Shown: positions 1 to 7,356 of the stretch, in pieces
Layout: each line of letters begins with the position of its first letter
Position numbering within the stretch: position 1 is the first letter of the stretch
Source of the DNA: UBA12087 sp964370815
GTDB taxonomy: Bacteria > Chloroflexota > Anaerolineae > Anaerolineales > Villigracilaceae
Assembly: GCA_964370815.1 (NCBI GenBank)
Contig: CAYJKQ010000006.1
Location: forward strand, 91,898 to 155,897
Direction: 5' to 3'
DNA length: 64,000 nt
Made by a program: the position numbers and the translations under genes
Notes under the pieces: generated by a model
What the model was told of the DNA's origin: nothing
Database searches by the model: none
Seen by the model: only the letters and a program-made list of their open reading frames with translations

Positions 1-2
1 CC

Positions 3-164
3 CCCATGCACGCTGCCAGGAATGCAGGGTATTCGGAGATTGTTCTGTTCGCCACTTCCTCCGGATTCCCTGTCTATCAACGCCTGGGATTCAGCACAGT
101 CTCCACCGCTGATCTCTTTGCCTTGAACGAAAAACGAGACGGAACATCCGCCCTCAATGCGTGA
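3..164 (+). CDS. GNAT-type acetyltransferase, C-terminal fragment (5' end outside window)
   Basis: An open frame enters from the left edge and ends with TGA at 162-164. The visible 53 residues contain a stretch reading YSEIVLFATSSGFPVYQRLG followed by F, the usual C-terminal signature of GNAT N-acetyltransferases (beta strand, then the Y-x-R-x-G-F turn). Such enzymes transfer an acetyl group from acetyl-CoA to an amine; the substrate cannot be told from this piece. The last 12 or so codons run into DNA copied from a DinB-type gene (see 128-351) in another frame, so the natural C-terminus has been replaced by a recombination junction near 128. The gene may still be functional because the conserved part is upstream of the junction. 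Confidence 0.6.
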   Translation, partial: PMHAARNAGYSEIVLFATSSGFPVYQRLGFSTVSTADLFALNEKRDGTSALNA

Positions 165-351
165 AATTTTCGACACGTAGCATGTCTTTTACGCGGAGAC
201 TCTCCGCAAACTGGAGTCGCTTCCTCTCGTTGATTGGTGGCGCACAGGCGAGCATGAAGAATTCGGCACGGTAACCCTCCGCCAGCAGGTCAGTTATATT
301 GCCTCGCACGAGAGTACGCATCTTTCGCAAATCAAGGCGTTGTGTGGATAG
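128..351 (+). pseudogene. Decayed 3' end of a DinB-rubredoxin gene
   Basis: About 224 bases are nearly identical (roughly nine in ten positions or better) to 4613-4836, the 3' quarter of the intact DinB-like gene at 3955-4836. In this copy the TAT codon of the conserved DTYHV stretch has become TAG (around 178-180), and the upstream three quarters of the gene are missing, so it cannot encode the protein. The left junction falls inside the end of the neighbouring acetyltransferase frame. It is most simply a leftover of duplication and deletion between paralogues. Confidence 0.85.
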
Positions 352-561
352 TTTTTATCAATGAAAATCTCAAACCTAATTGGTCAGCTCTCTAAAAATT
401 GCTTTGTGCGCTGGACGAAGTCATTGGTTCATCCAGCCGACGTAATGGAATGAAGGCACTTCCAAAAGAGAATGATTTTAGAAATGAATCGATTGGTTGA
501 ATGAGTTTGTACTGTTATTGTAATTCTAAAACCCAGAAGAAACGCGAAGGATGCTAACACA

Positions 562-1056
562 ATGAAAGAGGACGACCCAAAATCCAACTTCGAAGATTTG
601 AGAGTAGGCTATAGTGGAATTGTGGATTATCACAACAACCTGGTGCAAATACGTTTCACAGTAATTGGACTCTCTATCGCTGCGGATGGTTTTCTTGCCA
701 GCGCTTTTTTTCAACCCGACAACGCTATTCTTTCCAGGATCATCATCTCAATACTTGGTATTATTCTTACATTCGTCTGTGGAATGCTGGAAATTCGCAC
801 GTTCCAACTTTTGAACAAGCTTTTAAAAGGGGGGTATAAACTGGAAAAAGTATTTGGGTTTAAAGAAGATCAGGGATTTTTCTCCATCTTGATGCAAAAC
901 CAAATAGTCCCTCGGGTCTTAAGCAAACCACTGAAAGGGTCGGCAAAGAGGGAAAAACTCACATTCTCCCATTCGGTTATGTTCGGTCTGCTCTATGTGT
1001 GTGTCTTTATTTTTTGGCTGTTATTGCTTGCTTTTGTGCTCTTGAAAATTGTATGA
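562..1056 (+). CDS. Small integral membrane protein of unknown function
   Basis: 164 residues starting at ATG 562, with a modest GAAGGA ribosome site ten bases upstream. A hydrophilic start of about 30 residues is followed by two hydrophobic segments (about 32-50 and 58-80), a basic middle region and a strongly hydrophobic C-terminal helix (about 138-163). I do not recognise the family. The gene stands alone between the acetyltransferase/DinB remnants and the winged-helix-like gene at 1125, with about 70 bases to the latter. Base composition is more AT-rich than the genes to its right, which may mean separate ancestry. Confidence 0.65.
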   Translation: MKEDDPKSNFEDLRVGYSGIVDYHNNLVQIRFTVIGLSIAADGFLASAFFQPDNAILSRIIISILGIILTFVCGMLEIRTFQLLNKLLKGGYKLEKVFGFKEDQGFFSILMQNQIVPRVLSKPLKGSAKREKLTFSHSVMFGLLYVCVFIFWLLLLAFVLLKIV

Positions 1057-1124
1057 CAAGTATAACAAAAGGTACTCGGTGTAGTGACCGAGGTTTTGCA
1101 CTTGGAAAGCATGAGGAGATTTTC

Positions 1125-2024
1125 ATGAACCTAAATTCGATCTGGTCTGTTCTCGAAGACACATTCGACATGCTCAGCGGTTATGGCTTCGCGGCAATGG
1201 ATAAAGCCGCCACGGAGATGGAACTCAAGCCTGATTGGTCAACCTGGCTTTTTGCCATCTGGCTCTTCGGCTCCGAACCCTTTACCACCACCCATTTCAT
1301 GCAGATATTCCCTTACGGGCTGGCTCGCCGGAACGATGAGCGCTTTGTCTCAGCCGTACAACATGGATATTTGAATTCGGATGGGAAAAATGGATACACT
1401 CCCACCGGGAAGGGAATGAAAGCAGCACAAAGGGTGTGGCGGGCAGCAGGCGATTCACTGATGCCTTTGAAACCGATGCCCGAAGCGCACATGGATAAAA
1501 CCTTTGATTATCTTGCGCGGCTTGGCGACGCTTCACTTTCTGCTCCCGAACCTCCGTCCCACTACTTCATGTCTCATAAGCGGGAGAATTATCAACAATT
1601 TAAAGTGTTGTACCCGCTGGAAAGATTCGTTGTTCTTTTTGGCGAATTAGCTGCTTACCGCGACGATTGCTACTTCTCCACATGGGGAGCGAAACGAGTC
1701 GAGGGTCACGCCTGGGAAATGCTCGATCAACTGGTCCAAAGCGGGTCACTAACCTTCGAAGGACTCCACGAAAAACTCGGCAGGCGCGGCGTCACAGAGG
1801 AAGTCCATGCGGAGGATGTGAGGGAACTTGCGCGGCACAGATGGGTGGAGGAGGCTTCGGGGAAGATTCAAGTCACATCAGCGGGCAGACAGGTGCGGGC
1901 GGAGGTCGAAGCGGAGACGGAGCGTCTCTTCTTCGCACCGTGGTCGTGTTTGAATGGAGCCGAGTTTGAAGAATTGTCCAGTTTGTCCGTGCAACTAAGC
2001 GATGGATTAAAAGGAACTCGATGA
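1125..2024 (+). CDS. SCO6745-like / winged-helix-like protein
   Basis: 299 residues from ATG 1125, which has GAGGAG seven bases upstream; an in-frame ATG at 999 would overlap the preceding gene and is rejected. The protein begins MNLNSIWSVLEDTF and contains a region YRDDCYFSTWG followed by VEGHAWEMLDQL and a helix-turn-helix-like segment (LGRRGVTEEVHAEDVREL), a layout reminiscent of the SCO6745 family with a MarR-like C-terminus. Function in that family is not established. An N-terminal fragment of a paralogue lies at 4857-5012 and a C-terminal fragment of another at 41416-41523 (shared FxPWxCL and LxDGLxG patterns), so the family has been duplicated and lost repeatedly here. The next gene starts 14 bases downstream, suggesting a shared transcript. 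Confidence 0.7.
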   Translation: MNLNSIWSVLEDTFDMLSGYGFAAMDKAATEMELKPDWSTWLFAIWLFGSEPFTTTHFMQIFPYGLARRNDERFVSAVQHGYLNSDGKNGYTPTGKGMKAAQRVWRAAGDSLMPLKPMPEAHMDKTFDYLARLGDASLSAPEPPSHYFMSHKRENYQQFKVLYPLERFVVLFGELAAYRDDCYFSTWGAKRVEGHAWEMLDQLVQSGSLTFEGLHEKLGRRGVTEEVHAEDVRELARHRWVEEASGKIQVTSAGRQVRAEVEAETERLFFAPWSCLNGAEFEELSSLSVQLSDGLKGTR

Positions 2025-2038
2025 AAGAGAGGTAAACC

Positions 2039-2521
2039 ATGTTATTCGACACCATCCATAGAATCCTCAGCAAAGCCGCCCCGCTCGTAGCCATTTTCGG
2101 CGTCGTCATCGCCTTAATCCAACTGCGCGGACAAAACCGCCTGCGCCAGATGGACACCGTCATGCGGATGTATTCGACATTCGGGCATGATTCTTTCCTG
2201 CATCACCACCATCGAGTGATGAACTGGAAGCACGACACCTACGAAGCGTTCAAGAAGAAAGGCACAGAAGAGGACAATGTTTCCCTCATGGCGGTCAGCG
2301 TGTTCTTCGAGAACATGGGGCTGCTCTACAAGCGCGGGCTTGCGCCTCTCGATCTCCTGGACGACCTACTCTCAGGACCGATCACCTCAACGTGGAAAAA
2401 AGTGAAACCGCTATGGGTCGGCTTGCGCGCTGAAAACAGCCAACCGCAATGGGCGGAGTGGTTCGAATTACTCAGCGAAGATATGATCAAACGGCTGGAG
2501 CAACTTGAGAATAAAAAATAA
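2039..2521 (+). CDS. DUF4760-like membrane-anchored protein
   Basis: 160 residues with a GAGAGG ribosome site directly upstream. One N-terminal hydrophobic segment (about residues 12-30) anchors a helical cytoplasmic domain that includes FFENMGLLYKRGLAPLDLL, typical of the DUF4760 group, whose function is unknown. A run of five histidines (about residues 55-59) is unusual. The gene lies between the winged-helix-like gene and a VOC gene with gaps of only 14 and 11 bases, so these three probably form an operon. The family assignment is by pattern only. Confidence 0.6.
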   Translation: MLFDTIHRILSKAAPLVAIFGVVIALIQLRGQNRLRQMDTVMRMYSTFGHDSFLHHHHRVMNWKHDTYEAFKKKGTEEDNVSLMAVSVFFENMGLLYKRGLAPLDLLDDLLSGPITSTWKKVKPLWVGLRAENSQPQWAEWFELLSEDMIKRLEQLENKK

Positions 2522-2532
2522 CCGGAGAAACC

Positions 2533-2946
2533 ATGAAAAACAAAATTCACCCCATCCTTGAATTACGCGTCGCCATCACCACCAACGATTATGAACGCCT
2601 GGTCAAATTCTATTGCAACGGACTCGGTCTCGAACCCGCAGCCATCTGGAACAACGATGGAGGCCGCGCCCTCATGCTCGAAATGGGCAAAGCCACCCTT
2701 GAATTGTTCGATGAACGGCAGGCGGAGGTCGTTGACCAACTCGAAGCGGGCAAACGCATCAGCGGGCAGATCCGCTTCGCGTTGCAGGTTCCAGATCTAA
2801 AGTCCGCCATGGAGCGCTTGCTTGCCAACGGCGCGACGCTAGTGCACCCACCCGTCCGGACTCCGTGGGGCGATACCAACGTACGTCTGCAAGACCCAGA
2901 CGGAATGCAAATCACGTTGTTTCAACCCAGCAATCCATCCGCGTGA
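2533..2946 (+). CDS. VOC superfamily protein (glyoxalase/bleomycin-resistance fold)
   Basis: 137 residues, ATG 2533 preceded by CCGGAG. The sequence shows the two beta-alpha-beta-beta-beta modules of the VOC fold: an opening strand ELRVAITTNDYERLVKFYCN and a closing stretch PWGDTNVRLQDPDGMQITLF, where the C-terminal strand is most conserved. The N-terminal strand lacks the metal-binding histidine of glyoxalase I, so a lyase role is less likely than a binding or resistance role. It is cytoplasmic, with no signal peptide. It is the last gene of the likely 1125-2946 operon. Confidence 0.85.
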   Translation: MKNKIHPILELRVAITTNDYERLVKFYCNGLGLEPAAIWNNDGGRALMLEMGKATLELFDERQAEVVDQLEAGKRISGQIRFALQVPDLKSAMERLLANGATLVHPPVRTPWGDTNVRLQDPDGMQITLFQPSNPSA

Positions 2947-3034
2947 TCGGTTAGATCGTTCAGCAAATCGAATATCCCATCCCCGTTTTTAGTGTTCATC
3001 CGATCAAATTCTTCAAAAAGCAAAGGAGAAAACC

Positions 3035-3541
3035 ATGAGCGAAGTTTCAGAAATCAACGACGTCAATGTCCCCGAATTGTTGGAGTTCAAAAATACTTGC
3101 GCACAACACCCGGAACAAGCCGACCGCAATCCTGCACTGGTGGCGCATTGGGAGGGCGGGTCGCGGGCGCGGGTCGAATTCAACGGCATGACCCTACACC
3201 TCGGCGGAGATGGCGAGTTCAACGCCATGCAGATGCTCCTCGCCACTTTCGCCGCCTGTGACGTGGACTTGATCGCCATGCACGCCTCCTTCCTGGGACT
3301 CAAGATCCAATCCCTCTCAGTGGCAGCGACGGGGCATTTCAACGTCCGCTCGTATCTCGGTCTGGAAGGCGCGCCTGGTTCGGGTTACGACAGCATTTCC
3401 TACACCGTGCGAATCTCCGTCCCCAACGCGACACCCGAACAGATCACCCACCTGCGCGAGCGTTGTGAGAGTTCCTCACCTGTCGGCGACTCATTGTCGC
3501 GCCCCATCCCGCTGAAATTGGAATTCGCAGCGGAAACATAA
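3035..3541 (+). CDS. OsmC/Ohr family protein
   Basis: 168 residues with a clear AAAGGAG site before ATG 3035. The fold signature is visible: an N-terminal beta region, then the central helix with the first redox cysteine (FAACDVDLIAMH) and the second cysteine in a later helix (RERCESSSPVG). OsmC/Ohr proteins are thiol peroxidases that reduce organic hydroperoxides using this cysteine pair; many distant members have untested substrates. Here the second Cys is spaced from the Pro-Val that usually follows it directly, so peroxidase activity is probable but not certain. It stands as a single gene between two intergenic gaps. Confidence 0.85.
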   Translation: MSEVSEINDVNVPELLEFKNTCAQHPEQADRNPALVAHWEGGSRARVEFNGMTLHLGGDGEFNAMQMLLATFAACDVDLIAMHASFLGLKIQSLSVAATGHFNVRSYLGLEGAPGSGYDSISYTVRISVPNATPEQITHLRERCESSSPVGDSLSRPIPLKLEFAAET

Positions 3542-3613
3542 AAGTGTGCCGCAAAATGAATATTGTATGTCAGTTTTCGGACTGACGCTCCTACTTTTAT
3601 ACAAGGAGTAAAA

Positions 3614-3688
3614 ATGGACATTGCACATCATAACCCTAGTTTATACCATCGAAAAGCCACGGCTGGATGGCTTTTCCAACTGAGATGA
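3614..3688 (+). CDS. Possible 24-residue leader peptide coupled to the next gene
   Basis: ATG 3614 has an excellent ribosome site (AAGGAG, six bases upstream). The frame runs 24 codons and its TGA overlaps the ATG of the next small gene in the arrangement ATGA (3685-3688). The next gene has no ribosome site of its own. This favours translational coupling, but the alternative is that 3614 once started a longer membrane protein now split by a frameshift. The peptide has no recognisable motif. Confidence 0.35.
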   Translation: MDIAHHNPSLYHRKATAGWLFQLR

Positions 3689-3888
3689 TTGACCAGGCAC
3701 GCGCAAACAACTGGATTTATTCCATTCTTGCCGTTATCGGGGTGTCATCCAGTATTTATCTTGCGTTACAACCCAGTGTCAATGCTGAAATAGGTTTTGG
3801 GATTGCAGCAGTGTTGATTTCTATTTTTGCACTTGTGAAGGAACATTCAAGTATGAATGAAGAAAAGCGGAGAATGAGAATTGCATAA
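3685..3888 (+). CDS. Small two-helix membrane protein
   Basis: 67 residues if started at ATG 3685, where it overlaps the stop of the upstream short frame; an in-frame ATG at 3667 adds six residues but lacks a ribosome site. Two hydrophobic segments (about residues 10-27 and 34-53) are separated by a short loop and followed by a charged tail KEHSSMNEEKRRMRIA. The pattern is that of many unnamed small membrane proteins in Anaerolineae. The DinB-type gene follows about 65 bases downstream. Confidence 0.5.
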   Translation: MIDQARANNWIYSILAVIGVSSSIYLALQPSVNAEIGFGIAAVLISIFALVKEHSSMNEEKRRMRIA

Positions 3889-3954
3889 CAGAGGAGATTG
3901 AATGACAATCGTCCAAGCGTTGGAAACCTAAGTTTAACAAATGGAGGTAATATT

Positions 3955-4836
3955 ATGACAACAGACAAAACAAAATGGGCAGATACCCTCGCTCATCTTT
4001 TCTCGCTGGCTTCGAGGCTGGAAGGGGAGGGGCAATACAACCTCGCCAAACTGACTCGCGCCGCCGCTGATTCGTTGTGTCGCCAAGAAACGTATCCGCT
4101 CAATATCTCAACCGACAAAGATAAATTAGCCGCAGATATTCAGCAAACAATTAATGGGTTATCAAGTTTGAACGTGAGCGCGGAGTTGCTCTCCGCCTTG
4201 ATTCGTGGCACGGAGTTCATGACGCAGGGGAAACTTACCCCCATCACAGTAACGCCTCATCCCTACGTCTGCCGCACATGTGGATACATTACACTCGCCC
4301 CGCCCAATAAGCCATGTCCAGTTTGCGCTGCATGGGCAGAGACGTTTCAAAAGTTCATGCCTATTTATTGGTTAGACGCGCTTGAGCCACCCGCCGCGCT
4401 GGAACGTCTGCGCCAGACACCGCTCGATGTGGAAAAGCTTCTCGATGGTTTATCCGATGTTGTGATGAATCAACCTCCGCAGGATGGCGGTTGGGCAATT
4501 CGCAATGTGATAACTCATCTACGCGATGCGCAAGGCGTGCTCGATTTTCGCATGGATTTGTTTCTCAAAGAGACGCATCCCATCTTGGAATCAAAAGCTG
4601 TCTTCGCGTGGGCGAAAAACGAGACGGAACATCCGCCCTCAACGCGTGAAATTTTCGACACGTATCATGTCTCTCGCGCGGAGACTCTCTGCAAACTGGA
4701 GTCGCTTCCTCTCGTTGATTGGTGGCGCACAGGCGAGCATGAAGAATTCGGCACGGTAACCCTCCGCCAGCAGGTCAGTTACTTTGCCGCGCACGAGAGT
4801 ACGCATCTTTCGCAAATCCAAGCGTTGCGCCGATAA
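3955..4836 (+). CDS. DinB-like protein with rubredoxin-type zinc ribbon (copy 1)
   Basis: 293 residues from ATG 3955, preceded by GGAGGT; the in-frame upstream codon at 3898 lacks such a site. Residues 1-95 are helical, a rubredoxin/zinc-ribbon knuckle pair (CRTCGY and CPVCAAW, about residues 103-125) follows, and the C-terminal half is a DinB four-helix domain ending with a His-containing helix (FAAHESTHLSQI). DinB domains bind metal through three histidines and are found in thiol-dependent transferases. A full-length paralogue lies at 29962-30861 and a broken piece at 128-351. The zinc ribbon may be a redox or structural module; the substrate is unknown. Confidence 0.8.
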   Translation: MTTDKTKWADTLAHLFSLASRLEGEGQYNLAKLTRAAADSLCRQETYPLNISTDKDKLAADIQQTINGLSSLNVSAELLSALIRGTEFMTQGKLTPITVTPHPYVCRTCGYITLAPPNKPCPVCAAWAETFQKFMPIYWLDALEPPAALERLRQTPLDVEKLLDGLSDVVMNQPPQDGGWAIRNVITHLRDAQGVLDFRMDLFLKETHPILESKAVFAWAKNETEHPPSTREIFDTYHVSRAETLCKLESLPLVDWWRTGEHEEFGTVTLRQQVSYFAAHESTHLSQIQALRR

Positions 4837-4856
4837 ATTACGAAAGATAACATTCC

Positions 4857-5012
4857 ATGAATCTAAACTCCATCTGGTCTGCACTCGGGGAGTCGTACAA
4901 CCACTTCAACGGCATTTCATTCGAAAGCCCGATGAACACCATTACGGAATTAAACCTTCCGTCCGATTGGTTCATCCATGCACGCTACGAACCAGGTCAT
5001 CATGAAAAGTAA
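4857..5012 (+). pseudogene. N-terminal fragment of a paralogue of the 1125-2024 gene
   Basis: A 51-codon frame starting ATG 4857 begins MNLNSIWSALGESYNHF, closely matching the start of the protein at 1125 (MNLNSIWSVLEDTF). A shared (L)xPxDW position about 35 residues in confirms the alignment. It then diverges and ends at 5010-5012. The rest of the gene is absent, and what follows is a piece of an unrelated gene (5121-5270). Treat it as a truncated remnant. Confidence 0.7.
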
Positions 5013-5120
5013 TATCCACGCTGGTTTGGGTGTGTTCATTGGTCAAAGCATCCTGGATCGCGAACTAAGGGCGGACTATGAATAGACCACCTCGTTCACT
5101 TCCGCTCTGGCGGAACGATT

Positions 5121-5270
5121 GCGCGACTGATTTATTCGAGGCGAGATCTCGATGGCTTCCTGATCATACGGCTTGATCTCCGCGAAGTGTCCTTGATTGA
5201 ACAATGCCAAGCCCAGGTTGATGAGAGTTGAGGAAATCCCTGCTTCTTCGTTCAATTCATGGCGGATGGC
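5121..5270 (-). pseudogene. Fragment of a BTAD/TPR regulator gene
   Basis: About 150 bases match 23255-23402, the TPR-encoding part of the large regulator at 22758-25721, at roughly nine in ten positions and in the same (minus) orientation. The reading frame encodes the NDEAGISSTLINLGLALFNQ type of TPR helix but is isolated, with no other part of the regulator nearby. The gap 5271-5551 on its right shows nothing I can identify beyond AT-rich DNA. Confidence 0.8.
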
Positions 5271-5551
5271 TGGCTGAAATACATTTCCCTCCGATAATGG
5301 CTGCAAGCACAATACCAGTAATGACGAGATTGTAACGTTTCTTGAAGAATTACAAGGTCGACTCTTGTTAGCGATTGATTGTTAACGTGAATATTAGAAA
5401 AGTTGTGTAAAGTTGTTTTGGATACATGTAAAGATTTGAAAAGGCTATTTCTCCGCGAAAAATAAGCATCCCCACTCCGCAACAATGGGTGAGGATGCTT
5501 GCAATCACTCGCTTTTCCGTTTTAGTGGTCTCGCAAGCATTACGATTCCTT

Positions 5552-5947
5552 TCAGAGCGAGAGGGGATCCGCGGCTATTTTATTTTTCCGCTTCTGGAAG
5601 AACATCAGCGTCAGAATGATCAACCAGGCGACGATCCGAACCGTCATATCCTCGAGGCTATGCGCCGAAACAATGCCGCTATAAGCCGTCAACAGGATAA
5701 GCATGACGCTGGTGTGTGCGCCGAAGGTCGCGATGGCAGCGGGATTGGCTAGTTTATGGTTCGTCCAGATCAGGATTGCTGTAATGAACACGGTCAGCAC
5801 GCCAACGGTGTAGTTGTAGAGCAGAAGCCAGTTGATGACGTAATAATCTGTGGGCATACCCAGTAGAACCAGTCCTCCCGCGACCACGGCGATTGCGCCG
5901 ATGAGGAAGGCGAGGACGGACGCAATTTTGTTAAGGTTATTCTTCAT
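5552..5947 (-). CDS. Four-helix membrane protein (paralogue of 20097-20489)
   Basis: 131 residues with four hydrophobic helices covering nearly all of the chain and a short basic tail. It shares its layout and the stretches ASVLAFLIGAIAVVAGG and VYNFAVG-like (here LLYNYTVGVLT) with the protein at 20097-20489, so the two are paralogues. Its start codon at 5947 has AGGAGAA upstream on the minus strand. It is divergent from the Crp/Fnr gene at 6066, and an operator-like palindrome sits between them at 5998. It may belong to that regulator's targets. Function unknown. Confidence 0.7.
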   Translation of the reverse strand: MKNNLNKIASVLAFLIGAIAVVAGGLVLLGMPTDYYVINWLLLYNYTVGVLTVFITAILIWTNHKLANPAAIATFGAHTSVMLILLTAYSGIVSAHSLEDMTVRIVAWLIILTLMFFQKRKNKIAADPLSL

Positions 5948-5997
5948 TTTTACTTCTCCTTTGTGTGAAATCAGTATATTCCCTGCCTGTCAGAAAG

Positions 5998-6017
5998 TTA
6001 ACGACTTAAGTCATTAA
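5998..6017. promoter_or_regulatory. Crp/Fnr-type operator in the divergent promoter region (site 1)
   Basis: A 20-base near-perfect palindrome TTAACGACTTAAGTCATTAA, core GAC-TTAA-GTC, lies about 50 bases before both divergent starts (5947 minus, 6066 plus). GAC-N4-GTC matches the half-site arrangement of HcpR-like members of the Crp/Fnr family (TTGAC-N4-GTCAA). The same core recurs at 6764 and 16733. Autoregulation of the 6066 gene is inferred. Confidence 0.65.
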
Positions 6018-6065
6018 TTGCAGGCTGGACACAGGCATGGTAAGATTGGAACAAGAAGAGGTTTC

Positions 6066-6758
6066 ATGAGCATCGATGGATTTTCAAAAAAAGCGTACAG
6101 CATTTTGAAGGCGGTATCCTACTTCGCAAAATTGGATGACGCCACGCTGGCCTCCGTGGAACAGGCTGCGATCCGGCGCGTCTACGATGCGGAGCAGGTC
6201 ATCCTGCTGGAGGGTGAACCCAGCTCAGGCTTGTACATCATTGAAAGCGGATGGCTAAAGGTCTCCAAGATCGGCGTGGACGGCCGCGAGCAGATCCTGC
6301 AAACACTTGGTCCTACGGAGATTTTTAATGCACTCAGCGTTTTCACCGACGCGCCCAACCAGGCGGCTGTGACGGCATTGGAAACTTCGGCGATCTGGAT
6401 GGTTCGCCGCCAGGTGCTATTGAAATTATTGGAAGAACATCCCTCTCTGGCGCGTCAGGTGATCCATGAACTTGCAGGTAAGGTACAGTACCTGATCCAC
6501 ATGGTGGAGGACCTGTCCTTGCGCTCGGTGGAAGCGCGTCTCGCACGTCTGTTGCTGGGACAATCCGAGGGCGAGTCGGTGCAACGCAGACGCTGGGCGA
6601 CGCAAGCTGAAATAGCGTCGCGCCTCGGCACAGTGCCGGACGTGGTCAATCGCGCCTTGCGAAAACTATCGGAAGAGGGAATGATCCGCGTCGAGCGTCA
6701 CCAAATTCAGATTTTGGACAAAGAGGGGTTGAAGTCTGTCGCACAGTTGGCTGAATAG
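6066..6758 (+). CDS. Crp/Fnr-family transcription regulator, HcpR-like
   Basis: 230 residues from ATG 6066 (GAGG upstream). Residues about 20-140 form the cyclic-nucleotide-binding-type beta barrel (LEGEPSSGLYIIESGWLKVS and related strands), then a long dimer helix and a winged helix at about 165-225 (WATQAEIASRLGTVPDVVNR as recognition region). There is no N-terminal cysteine cluster, so it is not an FNR-type oxygen sensor. The adjacent GAC-N4-GTC palindromes and the ferredoxin and DUF1858 genes downstream resemble HcpR regulons, which respond to nitrite or nitric oxide and control hybrid-cluster protein and ferredoxin. The effector is not visible from sequence. Confidence 0.85.
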   Translation: MSIDGFSKKAYSILKAVSYFAKLDDATLASVEQAAIRRVYDAEQVILLEGEPSSGLYIIESGWLKVSKIGVDGREQILQTLGPTEIFNALSVFTDAPNQAAVTALETSAIWMVRRQVLLKLLEEHPSLARQVIHELAGKVQYLIHMVEDLSLRSVEARLARLLLGQSEGESVQRRRWATQAEIASRLGTVPDVVNRALRKLSEEGMIRVERHQIQILDKEGLKSVAQLAE

Positions 6759-6763
6759 AAAAC

Positions 6764-6775
6764 CGACATAAGTCG
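6764..6775. promoter_or_regulatory. Crp/Fnr-type operator upstream of the ferredoxin gene (site 2)
   Basis: The palindrome CGACATAAGTCG lies six bases after the regulator's stop codon and about 60 bases before the ferredoxin start. Core GAC-N4-GTC is the same as at 5998 and 16733. A TAATAA sequence just downstream (6778-6783) could be the -10 region of a ferredoxin promoter. Confidence 0.6.
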
Positions 6776-6783
6776 TTGTAATA

Positions 6784-6822
6784 AACCTGCCCAGGGTATA
6801 TGCTCTGGGCAGGTTTTATTTT
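6784..6822 (+). terminator. Rho-independent terminator after the Crp/Fnr gene
   Basis: An 11-bp perfect stem (AACCTGCCCAG paired with CTGGGCAGGTT, loop of ten) is followed by TTATTTT. It separates the regulator from the ferredoxin gene. Because operator site 2 lies on its upstream side, the stem could also act as an attenuator in the ferredoxin leader. Confidence 0.85.
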
Positions 6823-6833
6823 AAGGAGCATGA

Positions 6834-7058
6834 ATGACTCAATTCAGCGATAGACCGATTCCCCTCATTGACCCGCAAAAATGTGACGGCTGCGGCTTAT
6901 GCGTTCGCATCTGCCCGACCAAAGCGTTGGAATTGCAGGATGCAAAAGCCGTTGTCACCCATCCGCTGGTGTGTGAATACAGCGGACTGTGCGAGGCGGT
7001 TTGTCCCACGCAAGCCATCACGCGCCCGTTTGAAATCGTGATCGCCCTTGCGCAATAA
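6834..7058 (+). CDS. 2x[4Fe-4S] ferredoxin
   Basis: 74 residues with AAGGAG before ATG 6834. Two cluster motifs are visible: CDGCGLCVRICP (about residues 15-26) and CEYSGLCEAVCP (about 45-56), the second with a three-residue gap between its first two cysteines, a recognised variant. It is a cytoplasmic electron carrier. Position directly after an HcpR-like regulator and before a DUF1858 gene fits the known pairing of a small ferredoxin with hybrid-cluster protein metabolism, although no hcp gene is in the window. Confidence 0.9.
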   Translation: MTQFSDRPIPLIDPQKCDGCGLCVRICPTKALELQDAKAVVTHPLVCEYSGLCEAVCPTQAITRPFEIVIALAQ

Positions 7059-7122
7059 TTCTCATTCGCCCAGCCAGCAGTTTGACTCCTGGCTGAACGA
7101 ATGAATATCAGGAGAATCAAAA

Positions 7123-7356
7123 ATGCAAATCACAAAAGACACTAGAGTCTCTGAAATCCTGCTCGAATATGGCGACATCGCTGATGTAATGGAAATCTTC
7201 GGCGTCCAGCGCGTCGGGAAGTATTCCCTGCGGATGTTTCTCGCTAAAGCGCTCACGGTGGAATGGGCGGCAAAAGTCCACCGCATGCCTCTGGAGGATT
7301 TCCTCCGCATCTTGAATCAAGCCGTCGCCCCAAAAAAGGAAGCCTCCAATGAATGA
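7123..7356 (+). CDS. DUF1858 domain protein (copy 1)
   Basis: 77 residues, start ATG 7123 with AGGAG upstream. The sequence DTRVSEILLEYGDIADVMEIF and the following helices are those of DUF1858, a small helical domain often found with hybrid-cluster proteins. The usual CxxC motif of that domain is missing, so a redox-disulfide role is doubtful. A close paralogue (more than three quarters identical) is at 21684-21914 and a cysteine-bearing one at 41010-41216. It overlaps the next gene by eight bases. Confidence 0.8.
   Translation: MQITKDTRVSEILLEYGDIADVMEIFGVQRVGKYSLRMFLAKALTVEWAAKVHRMPLEDFLRILNQAVAPKKEASNE

Noticed and set aside
2610..2915. Minus-strand frame across the VOC gene.
   Set aside because: Antisense shadow; the plus-strand product has clear VOC features.
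6066..6758. Crp/Fnr gene as a true FNR oxygen sensor.
   Set aside because: No N-terminal cysteine cluster is present to bind a [4Fe-4S] centre.
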